Assembly (NCBI RefSeq): GCF_020026915.1
Contig: NZ_JAINUY010000002.1
Span: 310,001 to 374,000, forward strand
Length of the DNA: 64,000 nt
Reading direction: 5' to 3'
Origin: Flavobacterium potami
GTDB lineage: Bacteria; Bacteroidota; Bacteroidia; Flavobacteriales; Flavobacteriaceae
The notes under the pieces are model-generated. The model ran no database searches and was not told the origin of the DNA. It saw only the letters and a program-made list of their open reading frames with translations. The position numbers and the translations under genes were made by a program. The first letter of the stretch is position 1; every line of letters begins with the position of its first letter. This document shows, in pieces, positions 25,026 through 34,379 of this stretch.

Positions 25026-25553
25026 TCAAAATGGATCCGCAGTAACTCTAAACTTCATATCTGCTTTTACAGTTACATCTTTAGTTAATGTTTCTTTCAA
25101 TGTTACTTGAGTTCTTATTTTGTAACTGTCTGCTTTAATGTATTGATCCAGTTTTTTATCTGTACAGATCAAATCTATTGTGTTGCTGGATACGTTGATA
25201 TTATCGGCATAAGCCAATTCAATTTCGTCAGAATTTGTTGTTGAGATGTACAAATGAACCGATTTTAAAAACGTAAAAGTTTTATCAGACGGATCGGAGA
25301 TAGATAATTTCAGCGATCTGATTTTTACATCTTTCACCAAACTTGCTTTTGTTTTATTGTTCTCAAATTCAGCAGAAGAATTAGTTGTAACTTCTGGTGT
25401 AATAATTTCTGATGGTAAATTAATGGGAGATGAACTTTTGATTTTAATTGAAGTTGCATTCGAAATATTGAATGATAATAAATCATCTACAGCATCACAA
25501 GAAGTTAAGAAAAGAGATAAACAAATGGTTAAGGCAATAAATTTTGATTTCAT
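25026..25553 (-). CDS. Small lipoprotein of unknown function
   Basis: 175 residues. The lipobox FLTSC (Cys19) is clear. The mature part is beta-rich and Ser/Thr-rich with conserved-looking strands (IRSLKLSISDPSDKTFTFLKSVHLYIS; DMKFRVTADPF). It resembles small outer-membrane lipoproteins annotated only as hypothetical in flavobacteria. No catalytic motif is visible. It is divergent from guaA, from which it is separated by a repeat-filled gap. Confidence 0.75.
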   Translation of the reverse strand: MKSKFIALTICLSLFLTSCDAVDDLLSFNISNATSIKIKSSSPINLPSEIITPEVTTNSSAEFENNKTKASLVKDVKIRSLKLSISDPSDKTFTFLKSVHLYISTTNSDEIELAYADNINVSSNTIDLICTDKKLDQYIKADSYKIRTQVTLKETLTKDVTVKADMKFRVTADPF

Positions 25554-25616
25554 AGTTAATTTAAAATTGGATTTTTCGTTAGATACGAGTTTTTTCTGGA
25601 AAAGGTTTTTCTTTAG

Positions 25617-25725
25617 AGTGACAAAGTTACAAAGTTACAAAGGTGCAAAGGTGCAAAGGTGCAAAGTTAAATAGGTTGACACCTTTAAGTCAACCTCTGA
25701 ACCTTTGTCACTTTGTCACTTTGTA
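25617..25725. repeat. Octamer repeat region with nested inverted repeats
   Basis: Copies of GTGACAAAG / GTTACAAAG / GTGCAAAG run rightward, and inverted copies ACTTTGTC run back at 25704-25725. In the middle AGGTTGAC / GTCAACCT (25673-25696) forms a small hairpin. The whole can fold into one long imperfect stem. Confidence 0.8.
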
Positions 25726-25728
25726 GCT

Positions 25729-25776
25729 AAAATCGGAACGTTGAAAAAAAATATTTTTTTTCAACGTTCCGATTTT
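25729..25776. repeat. Perfect 48-bp palindrome upstream of guaA
   Basis: Left arm AAAATCGGAACGTTG plus eight A, centre TA, then eight T and the exact complement of the left arm. It ends 20 bases before the guaA -7 element, so its right edge occupies the -33 position. It could be an operator or a terminator that shields guaA from read-through. Confidence 0.9.
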
Positions 25777-25796
25777 TCATTTTCAAATATAAAAAG

Positions 25797-25804
25797 TACT
25801 TTTG
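25797..25804 (+). promoter_or_regulatory. guaA: -7 element of guaA, four bases from the start codon
   Basis: TACTTTTG matches the consensus and ends at 25804; the ATG begins at 25808. If this is the promoter, the mRNA starts at or next to the AUG and is leaderless. Confidence 0.5.
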
Positions 25805-25807
25805 CGC

Positions 25808-27337
25808 ATGCAACACAACGTACTTATTTTAGATTTCGGATCGCAATATACTCAGCTTATTGCGCGTAGAGTTCGCGAATTAAATATATTCTGCGAAATT
25901 TTTCCTTACAATCACATTCCAAGTGATTTATCAAGTTATAAAGCCGTAATTTTAGGAGGAAGCCCATTCTCTGTTAGAGGAGAAGATGCACCACATCCTG
26001 ATTTATCGCAAATTAGAGGTAAAATGCCTTTGCTTGCTGTTTGTTACGGAGCACAATATTTAGCACACTTTAGTGGTGGAGAAGTTGCTGCTTCAAACAC
26101 AAGAGAATACGGAAGAGCTAACTTGTCTTATATTAAAGAAAATGAAACTTTCTTTGACGGAGTTTCACCAAACAGCCAAGTTTGGATGAGTCATAGCGAT
26201 AGTATCAAAGCACTTCCAACAAATGCTGTAAAATTAGCAAGCACACATGACGTAGAATTCGCAGCTTACAAAATTGAAGGTGAAACTACTTATGCAATTC
26301 AATACCATCCAGAAGTTTACCATTCTACAGAAGGAGCAAAAATGTTAGAGAACTTTTTAGTAAAAATTGCTGAAGTTCCTCAAAACTTTACTCCAAATGC
26401 TTTCGTGGAAGAAATGGTAGCAGAATTGAAAGAAAAATTAGGAAACGACAAAGTAGTTCTTGGTTTATCTGGAGGAGTAGATTCTACCGTAGCAGCAGTT
26501 TTATTAAACAAAGCAATCGGACAAAATTTATATTGCATCTTCGTTAACAACGGACTTTTGCGTAAAAACGAATTCCAAAATGTATTAGATCAATACAAAG
26601 GAATGGGATTAAATGTAAAAGGTGTAGATGCAGGAGATCGTTTCCTTGGCGAATTAGCAGGAATCAGTGATCCTGAAACAAAACGTAAAACAATCGGTCG
26701 TGTATTTATCGAAGTTTTTGATGATGAATCACACTTGTTAGAAGACGTAAAATGGTTGGCACAAGGAACAATTTACCCAGACGTAATCGAATCTGTTTCG
26801 GTAAAAGGACCATCTGCAACTATTAAATCGCACCACAACGTTGGTGGATTGCCAGATTATATGAAATTGAAAATTGTTGAACCACTTAGAATGCTTTTCA
26901 AAGATGAAGTAAGAAGAGTTGGTGCTTCATTAGGAATAGATCCAGAATTATTAGGAAGACATCCTTTTCCAGGACCTGGATTATCAATTAGAATTTTAGG
27001 AGATATTACTCCAGAGAAAGTTAGAATTTTACAAGATGTAGATTCTGTTTTTATTGAAGGATTAAAATCTTGGGAATTATACGATAAAGTTTGGCAGGCT
27101 GGAGCAATTTTGCTTCCTGTAAACTCTGTTGGTGTGATGGGTGATGAGCGTACTTACGAAAAAGTAGTAGCGCTTAGAGCTGTTGAATCTACTGATGGTA
27201 TGACTGCTGACTGGGTTCACTTGCCTTACGATTTCTTGATGAAAGTCTCAAACGACATCATCAATAAAGTAAAAGGCGTGAATCGTGTAGTTTACGATAT
27301 TAGTTCAAAACCACCTGCAACAATTGAGTGGGAATAA
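25808..27337 (+). CDS. guaA: GMP synthase (glutamine-hydrolysing)
   Basis: Converts XMP to GMP using glutamine and ATP, cytoplasmic. 509 residues from the ATG at 25808; a TTG two codons earlier is also in frame, but the family N-terminus ([20 protein letters not shown]) starts at the ATG. The class I amidotransferase domain has the nucleophile Cys79 in AVCYGAQYL and the His/Glu pair in YHPEV. The ATP-pyrophosphatase domain has SGGVDST (about 217-223). The C-terminal dimerisation domain ends with [12 protein letters not shown]. All parts are intact. A strong terminator follows. Confidence 0.96.
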   Translation: MQHNVLILDFGSQYTQLIARRVRELNIFCEIFPYNHIPSDLSSYKAVILGGSPFSVRGEDAPHPDLSQIRGKMPLLAVCYGAQYLAHFSGGEVAASNTREYGRANLSYIKENETFFDGVSPNSQVWMSHSDSIKALPTNAVKLASTHDVEFAAYKIEGETTYAIQYHPEVYHSTEGAKMLENFLVKIAEVPQNFTPNAFVEEMVAELKEKLGNDKVVLGLSGGVDSTVAAVLLNKAIGQNLYCIFVNNGLLRKNEFQNVLDQYKGMGLNVKGVDAGDRFLGELAGISDPETKRKTIGRVFIEVFDDESHLLEDVKWLAQGTIYPDVIESVSVKGPSATIKSHHNVGGLPDYMKLKIVEPLRMLFKDEVRRVGASLGIDPELLGRHPFPGPGLSIRILGDITPEKVRILQDVDSVFIEGLKSWELYDKVWQAGAILLPVNSVGVMGDERTYEKVVALRAVESTDGMTADWVHLPYDFLMKVSNDIINKVKGVNRVVYDISSKPPATIEWE

Positions 27338-27358
27338 GTCTTAGTCATTAGAATAAAA

Positions 27359-27392
27359 TAAAAAAATGCCCATATTTTTATGGGCATTTTTT
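27359..27392 (+). terminator. Terminator of guaA
   Basis: AAAAAATGCCCATA / TATGGGCATTTTTT with a 4-base loop, 21 bases after the stop codon. Confidence 0.9.
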
Positions 27393-27473
27393 GTTTATAG
27401 GCGCAATTAAAGAAAAATGTTATAAGTTGTAACAAACATATCAATAAGAATAGTGCTGTTTTTAAAATTAAGT

Positions 27474-27481
27474 TACATTTG
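27474..27481 (+). promoter_or_regulatory. -7 promoter element upstream of the first LysM gene
   Basis: TACATTTG fits TAnnTTTG and lies 31 bases before the ATG at 27513. No clear -33 partner. Confidence 0.45.
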
Positions 27482-27512
27482 TAATGCCTTAATTTTTTAT
27501 AACCTACTATTT

Positions 27513-29423
27513 ATGAGAGAACTTTTAACGATTTCTCTTGTCTTTGTTTTGTCTTTTAACAAAATAACTGCGCAAGATTCAATTATTGAACACCAAATTC
27601 AAAAAGGAGAAACTGCTTATTTTATAGCCCAAAAATATAAGGTTTCTATCGATGAGATTTACAAACTGAATCCAGAATCTCAGAACGGAATCAAAGACAA
27701 TCAAATTATTAAGATTCCAGTTCACCCGTCAGAAATTACAAGTTCAAAACAACAGACTCATATTGTTGCGCCAAAAGAGACATTATTTGGCTTGTCTAAA
27801 CAATATCATGTTTCGGTTGAATCTATTCAAAATGCCAATAAGGATATTTTGATAAACGGACTTCAGGTTGGTCAAGAATTAATTATTCCTCAAAATTCAG
27901 ATATCTCTAAATCAGAAGTTGCTGTTTCTTCAAAAATGACACATCAGGTTGTGGCTAAAGAATCTCTGTTTAGCATTGCCAGACAATACAATGTTTCGGT
28001 CCAGGATTTAGAAAATTTAAACAAAGACATCTTAATTAACGGATTGCAGATTGGTCAGACGATTTCAATCCCAAACAAAAGAAAAACGTTAGACGGAAGA
28101 GTTCGTGTTATTAATCAGGAAACTGTTTTTCATGTTGTTGAGCCTAAAGAAACTAAGTTTTCGATTGCTAAGAAATACGGAATTTCAATAGATCAATTAG
28201 AATCTCAAAACCCAGAAATCGTAAACGGACTAGTTGTTGGGAACAAATTGGCGATTAATACCGCAGCAATAAAACCAGCCAACGAAAGCGAAGAATTGAT
28301 GTTGGCTCTGGCTGAAAAACAAGTTGTGGTTGAGAAAACAAAAGCCAAAACAGTTGAAATTGAAGATTTGAAAGATCGTTTGGTTGTTCAGAAAGAAATG
28401 AATCAGAAAATTATAAAGATTAATGATTTGAAAGTGAATCTGAACGACATGAACGGTTCTAAAGAAAACTCGGTAGAAAAATTACGTTTGGTTTTGGAAG
28501 CCAATAAAAATGTTCAGGATATTTTGATGGCAAAATTAGATTCGCTTGTTGTTGCCATGAATAATGATTTGAAAGAGTTAAAGCGAATGGATATCTTAAA
28601 TATTGAAGAATCTAAAAGATTAGAAAAACAATCTTCTGATGGTATCAATAAAACAAATGAATTATCCTCTCAGCTGAAAAAAGAATTAGCAGAAAACAGA
28701 AAGGTTTATGCTGGTTTAATGAATAAAGTAGAAAAAATTGCTGTTGAGGAAAATCAGGAGTACAAGAAGAAAATCCGCGAAAGCGAAAAATACAATAACA
28801 CAACTTCTTTGCAGCAACGTTTGTCTTTGGAAGAAATAAAAAAGTACAAAGTTGAGCAGGAGCAGGGAGATAAGCAAAATCAGCTTTTAATTGCGAAAAT
28901 AGATTCCTTAGACAATCAGAAAAAAATCGAAGTAAAAAGACATATCAGCAAAGCTTCCTATTATAGTATGGAGGCGAGAAAGTTTGATGATAAATTGGCA
29001 TTGATTAAACTAAAAAAATATCAGGACGAAGCGGTTAAAAAACAGAAAAAAAATGATACGGAGGAAAAATCAAAAATAATTTCATTGGAAGAAATGAAAC
29101 AAGAATTGAAAGACAATCCGTTAAGAGGCGACAAAACAGTAAAAGTGGAAGTTTATGATAATCTTAGAGAAGTTTCAAACGGGTATTACTTAGTTTTAGG
29201 TATATTTACAGACGCAGTTGACCGAGATAAGTTTATTATGAAACTCATTGATTCTGGCGATTTTAATGCTAGTTTCTTTTTTAATATTAACAGCCTTTCC
29301 TACTATGTTTATAGTGATAAATTCGAAAACATGGAAGAAGTGCTTTATCAATGCAAGAAAAAAGAAGAAGATGAGTTATATAAAGATATTATGATTGCCA
29401 AAGTTGAGATCGATTTGAGGTGA
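27513..29423 (+). CDS. Exported protein with four LysM repeats, coiled coil and SPOR-like C-terminus
   Basis: 636 residues from the ATG at 27513. The signal peptide ends near ITAQ (residue 20). Four LysM domains lie between about 25 and 250, each with a histidine-start and a QxGQ/IP-type end, expected to bind peptidoglycan. Residues about 260-520 are Lys/Glu-rich heptads, a long coiled coil. The end (about 550-636; YYLVLGIFTDAVDRDKFIMKL) resembles a SPOR-type domain with the YYLV-gxF pattern. The gene heads an operon with a second LysM protein and an OsmC protein. A role in cell-wall attachment or envelope organisation is inferred. Confidence 0.85.
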   Translation: MRELLTISLVFVLSFNKITAQDSIIEHQIQKGETAYFIAQKYKVSIDEIYKLNPESQNGIKDNQIIKIPVHPSEITSSKQQTHIVAPKETLFGLSKQYHVSVESIQNANKDILINGLQVGQELIIPQNSDISKSEVAVSSKMTHQVVAKESLFSIARQYNVSVQDLENLNKDILINGLQIGQTISIPNKRKTLDGRVRVINQETVFHVVEPKETKFSIAKKYGISIDQLESQNPEIVNGLVVGNKLAINTAAIKPANESEELMLALAEKQVVVEKTKAKTVEIEDLKDRLVVQKEMNQKIIKINDLKVNLNDMNGSKENSVEKLRLVLEANKNVQDILMAKLDSLVVAMNNDLKELKRMDILNIEESKRLEKQSSDGINKTNELSSQLKKELAENRKVYAGLMNKVEKIAVEENQEYKKKIRESEKYNNTTSLQQRLSLEEIKKYKVEQEQGDKQNQLLIAKIDSLDNQKKIEVKRHISKASYYSMEARKFDDKLALIKLKKYQDEAVKKQKKNDTEEKSKIISLEEMKQELKDNPLRGDKTVKVEVYDNLREVSNGYYLVLGIFTDAVDRDKFIMKLIDSGDFNASFFFNINSLSYYVYSDKFENMEEVLYQCKKKEEDELYKDIMIAKVEIDLR

Positions 29424-29517
29424 TTTTTTATCGGAATAAACAAACGGCGCGAATTTTGCATTTGGTGAAATTGTCACTTATTTTAGAATTAGAAATTAAA
29501 TTGTTTTAAGCCATATT

Positions 29518-31590
29518 ATGAAATATTATTTAACATTATTGTCTCTTGTATTTTTTATCTCTTCAAGCGCATTTTCGCAAGAAAAAGTGGTGAAGTATAA
29601 AGTATCAAGTGGCGAAACTATTAATCAGATTGCTCAGAAATTTAAGGTAACACCTTATGATATCTACCAGTTGAATCCAGATGCGAGAAAAGGGGTAACG
29701 CCTAACTCTGTATTGTTGATTCCGACGAAGACAGGAGAAGCAAAAAAAGAAGTTTCTGAAACGAAAACCGCTACAACTTCTGGAAAAGAGATTATTCACG
29801 AAGTGCAGCCAAAAGAAACTTTTTACAGCATTGAGCATAAGTACGGAATTTCAGATGAAGCTTTAAAAGCGGCAAATCCATTTTTGGAAAAAACAGGTGT
29901 TCAAATCGGACAGAAATTGGTGATTCCAGCAAAAGGTTCTGCGCCAAAAACAGCTTCAAAGCCAGCAAAAGAAAAAGTTGCCGAAAAATACGTTTATCAT
30001 GATGTACAGCCAAAGGAAACTAAATTTGGCATTGCGAAACAATACAATATGACTGTTGACGAATTGGAAAAACGTAATCCAGATATAGTTAACAATTTGC
30101 CTGTTGGTTATAGATTAACCATAAAAGGAAAAGCTCCAAAAACAGAATCTGCTCCTGTAGAAACTGCAAAAGCTGTAGAAACTAAAAAAACTGCTGAAAC
30201 CTCAAAGAAAGCAGTGACTTACATGGAGTATCAAGTAAAACCAAAAGAGACTTTTTATAGTTTAGGAAGAGTTTTCCATTTGTCTCAAGACGAATTAGTG
30301 GCTTTAAATCCGTCTCTTTCTGAGGGGGTAAAAGAAGGAATGGTTTTGAAAGTTCCAACTGGATATGTAGCCCCAGCTCCAATCGTTACGGCTCAAATAC
30401 CAGACAAACCAGCTGATTCTTCAGTAAGCAAGCCGGTTGAAAATACAGGTAGTGGAATCAAAATTGTTGATAAAGTAAAATCGACTGAAAACGATAATGT
30501 AGAAATTGTAGAATTAAGTAAAAAGAGAGGAGCAAACGAACGTAAGAAAGTAGTTTTATTGTTGCCTTTTAATATGTCGAAAATTCAAAGTGATACTACT
30601 GGAACGGGTAATAGAATTAAAAATGACAAATTCTTAAACATGACTTTAGATTTTTATGCTGGAGCCATGATGGCAATTGATTCTGCTAAAACATTGAAAT
30701 TGCCAATTGATGTTGCTATATATGATTCTCAGGAAACAAAGACGACTTCAAATGTTTCAGGTCTGATTTCTAAACTTCAGGATGCAGATGCGGTTGTAGG
30801 GCCTTTTTATCAAAGCAATGCTGAAGCAACGGCAAATACACTTCGTATGTATAATGTTCCTGTTATTTCGCCTTTGTCAAAAGATAGTGCTAATCCGATT
30901 GAAAACTTATATCAATCTATACCAGCTAGTGATGTGATTAAAAATGCCATGTTTGATTATATGCGTTCTAAAAACGGAAATATTGTGGCGGTTGTGGACA
31001 AGAAAAAAGAGTCGATTATTAATTATATAAAACAAAACCAAAGAGGAGTTGCATTTGCGTCTCTTACAGAAACAGGAGGTTTGGATGCGGCTAGTTTGAA
31101 AAGCTTGCTGATGCCAAATCGAATGAATTATGTTGTTATGGAAACGGGAAATACTGCAATGGTTAAAGCAACAATCAAAGCAATGATCGATTCTCAAAAA
31201 ACTTGCCAAGTGCAATTGGTGATTTTAGAGCCAAACAGTACATTGGATACTGATGAAATCAGTTTTGAAAATTTGGTAAAACTGAAATTGATGTATCCAT
31301 CTGTAACACGTGAAAGTGATGAACAATCGGTTTTAATTTTTGAAAAAGAATACCGTTTGAAAAACAAAGCAAATCCAACAACGTATGCAACAAGAGGATT
31401 TGACGTAACCTTTGATACAATGATGCGTTTGGTGCAAGGGAAAACATTTCAAGAAACAGCTGATTTAATGACGACTCAGCAAGTAGATAATAAGTTTCAA
31501 TATTATAGAAAAGAAGATGGCGGACACGCTAATAAAGGAGTGTACATCTTATATTACGACAGTGATTTAACTTTAAAAGTAGCAAATTAA
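29518..31590 (+). CDS. Exported LysM protein with type 1 periplasmic-binding-protein domain
   Basis: 690 residues. The signal peptide ends near SAFSQ (residue 21). Four LysM repeats (about 25-285) are separated by Lys/Ala/Thr-rich linkers. From about 335 to the end the chain has the type 1 periplasmic-binding fold seen in Leu/Ile/Val-binding and LpoA-like proteins (KVVLLLPFNMSKI; DAVVGPFYQSNAEATANTL; VISPLSKDS). The combination may link wall binding to ligand or synthase sensing, by analogy to LpoA; that is inference. The stop overlaps the next start (TAATG), so osmC-like is translationally coupled. Confidence 0.87.
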   Translation: MKYYLTLLSLVFFISSSAFSQEKVVKYKVSSGETINQIAQKFKVTPYDIYQLNPDARKGVTPNSVLLIPTKTGEAKKEVSETKTATTSGKEIIHEVQPKETFYSIEHKYGISDEALKAANPFLEKTGVQIGQKLVIPAKGSAPKTASKPAKEKVAEKYVYHDVQPKETKFGIAKQYNMTVDELEKRNPDIVNNLPVGYRLTIKGKAPKTESAPVETAKAVETKKTAETSKKAVTYMEYQVKPKETFYSLGRVFHLSQDELVALNPSLSEGVKEGMVLKVPTGYVAPAPIVTAQIPDKPADSSVSKPVENTGSGIKIVDKVKSTENDNVEIVELSKKRGANERKKVVLLLPFNMSKIQSDTTGTGNRIKNDKFLNMTLDFYAGAMMAIDSAKTLKLPIDVAIYDSQETKTTSNVSGLISKLQDADAVVGPFYQSNAEATANTLRMYNVPVISPLSKDSANPIENLYQSIPASDVIKNAMFDYMRSKNGNIVAVVDKKKESIINYIKQNQRGVAFASLTETGGLDAASLKSLLMPNRMNYVVMETGNTAMVKATIKAMIDSQKTCQVQLVILEPNSTLDTDEISFENLVKLKLMYPSVTRESDEQSVLIFEKEYRLKNKANPTTYATRGFDVTFDTMMRLVQGKTFQETADLMTTQQVDNKFQYYRKEDGGHANKGVYILYYDSDLTLKVAN

Positions 31591-31991
31591 TGACATCAAA
31601 AGTAACCTATTTAGGAGATTTAAGAACAAGTTCAATCCATGTGCAATCAGGAAGCGAAATAATTTCTGATGCACCATTAGATAATAACGGAAAAGGAGAA
31701 GCATTTTCTCCAACAGATACAGTTGCGAATGCACTGGCAAGTTGCATGATAACCATTATGGGGATTAAAGCCCGTGATTTGGAAGTAGATTTTGTAGGTT
31801 CTACTGCAGAAGTAACAAAAATAATGAATGCAGAGCCAAGAAGAATTGGCGCAATCGAAATTGTTTTTGAAATGCAAGGAGTTGCTGATGAAAAAAGCAG
31901 AACCATTTTAGAACGTGCTGCCATGACTTGTCCTGTGTTTCTTAGTTTGAGCAGTGAAATTGAAAAAAGGATTACTTTTAACTGGAAGTAA
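31590..31991 (+). CDS. OsmC/Ohr family protein
   Basis: 133 residues, cytoplasmic. The OsmC fold is supported by the cysteine pair: one in ALASCMITIMGIKARD (Cys51 area) and one in TCPVFLSLS near 112. These are the peroxidatic and resolving residues used to reduce organic hydroperoxides in this family. Length is normal. It overlaps the LysM gene by one base (TAATG) and is followed by a terminator. Whether it is a true peroxidase or a YhfA-type member is not decided. Confidence 0.88.
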   Translation: MTSKVTYLGDLRTSSIHVQSGSEIISDAPLDNNGKGEAFSPTDTVANALASCMITIMGIKARDLEVDFVGSTAEVTKIMNAEPRRIGAIEIVFEMQGVADEKSRTILERAAMTCPVFLSLSSEIEKRITFNWK

Positions 31992-32012
31992 TATTTTCTT
32001 CGAATATAAAGC

Positions 32013-32047
32013 AAAAGCCATCTGATTTTTCTTCAGATGGCTTTTTT
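32013..32047 (+). terminator. Terminator of the LysM-OsmC operon
   Basis: The stem AAAAGCCATCTGA / TCAGATGGCTTTT with a T-run starts 22 bases after the OsmC stop codon. Confidence 0.88.
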
Positions 32048-32449
32048 GTTTTTAGGTCTCTTAATTTTTTATATGTTTTTTAAAGAGCAAATTTCGTCTT
32101 TTTTGCAGGTTAGTCGATTTGTTTGCAAAAAAAATGAAGTTAGATTTAAAATGTATTTCGTAGAAAAGAATCCATATAAATACTGAAATGCAAATAATTA
32201 ACAAAAATTTCATAACTTAATTGACAATTGACAAAATTTAATATATTACTTTTGTTTTGCAAAAAAAATGCAGATATTTGCATAAATTGCGCACAGAGGA
32301 ATTGAATAGAAGTTTTATAACGGTAATGTTTAAGGCTTTGGGAGAAAATTTCAATAGTTGCAAAAAATATATTTATAGGAGCGTTTAAATTGCTTTCTAG
32401 TTTATGATGTTTTTTTAATGTTGAATCACAAAATAAAAAATAATATATC
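32048..32449 (+). other. Long leader and promoter region of nagB
   Basis: 402 bases without a gene. It holds a promoter at 32228-32254 and two identical 15-base words, TTTGCAAAAAAAATG, at 32122-32136 and 32256-32270, one of them just at the expected transcription start. If the promoter is right, the leader to the ATG at 32450 is about 190 bases, long enough for regulation. No riboswitch recognised; nagB leaders are not glmS-ribozyme-like here. Confidence 0.45.
32228..32254 (+). promoter_or_regulatory. nagB: Promoter TTG-N16-TACTTTTG of nagB
   Basis: TACTTTTG at 32247-32254 matches TAnnTTTG. TTG words lie 16 and 23 bases upstream (32228-32230 and 32221-32223). Confidence 0.45.
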
Positions 32450-34378
32450 ATGTTAAAAAGTAAAATCGACAAGGCAACAGGTTTCGAAAAACGATTCGAA
32501 AACATCAATACAGTTGTTTTTGAAAACTCAACAGAAGCTTCAAAAGAAGTAGCGCAAGAAATTGCAGCTTTAATCAAAGAAAAACAAAAAGAAGGTAAAC
32601 CTTGTATTTTAGGTTTGGCAACAGGATCTTCTCCAAAAGGACTTTACGCTGAATTAGTGCGTTTGCATAAAGAAGAAGGTTTGAGTTTTAAAAACGTAAT
32701 CAGTTTTAACTTGGATGAATACTATCCAATGGAACCAAATTCAATCAACAGTTATGTTCGTTTCATGAAAGAACTTTTGTTTGATCATGTCGATATTTTA
32801 CCTGAAAATGCTCACGTTCCAGACGGACTTTTGACAAAAGAACAAATTGCAGATTACTGCCACGATTACGAAGCAAAAATCGAAGCTTTAGGCGGAATTG
32901 ATCTTCAGATTCTTGGAATTGGAGGTAACGGACATATTGGGTTTAACGAATCAGGTTCGCTTCAAAACTCTAAAACACGTTTAGTGGCTCTAGATCATAT
33001 TACAAGAGTTGCGGCTAGTAAAGATTTTTATGGTTTGAATAATACGCCAAGAACTGCAATTACACTTGGGGTTAAAAAAATCATGGAAGCAAAAAGAGTA
33101 ATCTTATTAGCTTGGGGAGAAGGAAAAGCAAATATTGTAAAAAAATCTGTTGAAGATGAAGTTACAAATAGAGTTCCTGCTTCATTCTTGCAAGAACACA
33201 ATAATGCGGTTTTTATTTTAGATAAAGAAGCTTCTTCAAAATTAACGAGAATTAACAAACCTTGGTTAGTTGAAAAAATCGTTTGGACAGATAAATTGAC
33301 TCGTAAAGCCGTTTTAGGATTGGCATTAGATCTTAAAAAACCAATTTTGATGCTTACAGATGCAGATTATATCGAAAACGGTATGAGTGATTTGTTGGCA
33401 GATTCAGGTCCAGCTTACGATACAAATATTAAAATTTTCAATAAATTACAAAATACAATTACAGGTTGGCCAGGCGGAAAACCAAATGCAGACGATTCAA
33501 ACCGTCCGGAAAGAGCGGAGCCAGCTAAAAAACGTGTATTGATTTTTTCTCCACACCCTGATGATGATATTATTAGTATGGGAGGAACTTTTATGCGTTT
33601 GCAAGAGCAAGGACATGAAGTGCATGTTGCTTACCAAACTTCTGGAAACATTGCAGTTGCAGATGATGAAGCGTTACGTTTTGCAAGATTCGTAATTGAT
33701 TACAACGAGAAATTCGGAATCAAAAGTGCAGAAGCAGATGATATTTATAAAAAAGCAGAAGCTTTCTTGAAGAATAAAAAGAACAGTGAAATTGATATTC
33801 CAGAAGTTCGTTATATTAAAGGTTTAATTAGAAAAGGAGAGGCGAGAGCAACAAGTCATTTTGTTGGTTTGCCGGATTCTCAAATTCATTTTATGGAATT
33901 GCCTTTCTATGAAACTGGAACAATCGAGAAAAAACCAATCGGAGCAGAAGATATTCAGTTGACAGTTGATTTAATTGAAAAAATTAAACCACACCAGATT
34001 TATGCAGCTGGAGATTTAGCAGATCCACACGGAACACACAAAGTTTGTTTGGATGCTATTTTTGAAGCGGTAAAAGTTTTAAAACCAAAAGAATTTATGA
34101 ACGATTGTTGGTTATGGTTGTACCGTGGTGCTTGGCAAGAATGGGGAATTGACGAAGTTGAAATGGCAGTTCCAATGAGTCCTGATCAAGTTTTATCAAA
34201 ACGTCATGGAATTTTCAAACACCAATCTCAAAAAGATGGAGTTGTTTTTCAAGGAACAGATGCAAGAGAGTTCTGGCAAAGAGCAGAAGACAGAAACCGC
34301 GAAACAGCAGCTTTGTATCACCAATTAGGTTTAGCAACTTATGCGGCTATGGAAGCTTTCGTGAGATGGCACTACTAG
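32450..34378 (+). CDS. nagB: Glucosamine-6-phosphate deaminase fused to a PIG-L/LmbE deacetylase domain
   Basis: 642 residues. The N-terminal half (about 20-290) is NagB: GLATGSSPKGLY (55-66), NLDEYYPM with the catalytic Asp/Glu (88-95) and GIGGNGHIGFNE (156-167, His162). It turns glucosamine-6-P into fructose-6-P and ammonia. The C-terminal half (about 360-640) is a PIG-L/LmbE-type zinc deacetylase fold with SPHPDDD (367-373). Such two-domain proteins are widespread in Bacteroidota. The LmbE half may deacetylate an N-acetylated sugar, supplying the NagB half; this is inference. A long leader with repeated words precedes it. Confidence 0.92.
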   Translation: MLKSKIDKATGFEKRFENINTVVFENSTEASKEVAQEIAALIKEKQKEGKPCILGLATGSSPKGLYAELVRLHKEEGLSFKNVISFNLDEYYPMEPNSINSYVRFMKELLFDHVDILPENAHVPDGLLTKEQIADYCHDYEAKIEALGGIDLQILGIGGNGHIGFNESGSLQNSKTRLVALDHITRVAASKDFYGLNNTPRTAITLGVKKIMEAKRVILLAWGEGKANIVKKSVEDEVTNRVPASFLQEHNNAVFILDKEASSKLTRINKPWLVEKIVWTDKLTRKAVLGLALDLKKPILMLTDADYIENGMSDLLADSGPAYDTNIKIFNKLQNTITGWPGGKPNADDSNRPERAEPAKKRVLIFSPHPDDDIISMGGTFMRLQEQGHEVHVAYQTSGNIAVADDEALRFARFVIDYNEKFGIKSAEADDIYKKAEAFLKNKKNSEIDIPEVRYIKGLIRKGEARATSHFVGLPDSQIHFMELPFYETGTIEKKPIGAEDIQLTVDLIEKIKPHQIYAAGDLADPHGTHKVCLDAIFEAVKVLKPKEFMNDCWLWLYRGAWQEWGIDEVEMAVPMSPDQVLSKRHGIFKHQSQKDGVVFQGTDAREFWQRAEDRNRETAALYHQLGLATYAAMEAFVRWHY

Positions 34379-34379
34379 A

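Noticed and set aside
25554..25807. Purine riboswitch in front of guaA
   Set aside because: The conserved purine aptamer core is absent, and the promoter appears to leave no leader.
31607..32014. Open frame of 135 codons antisense to the OsmC gene
   Set aside because: The plus strand has a full OsmC family match with both cysteines and a coupled start; the antisense translation has no family features and runs into the terminator.
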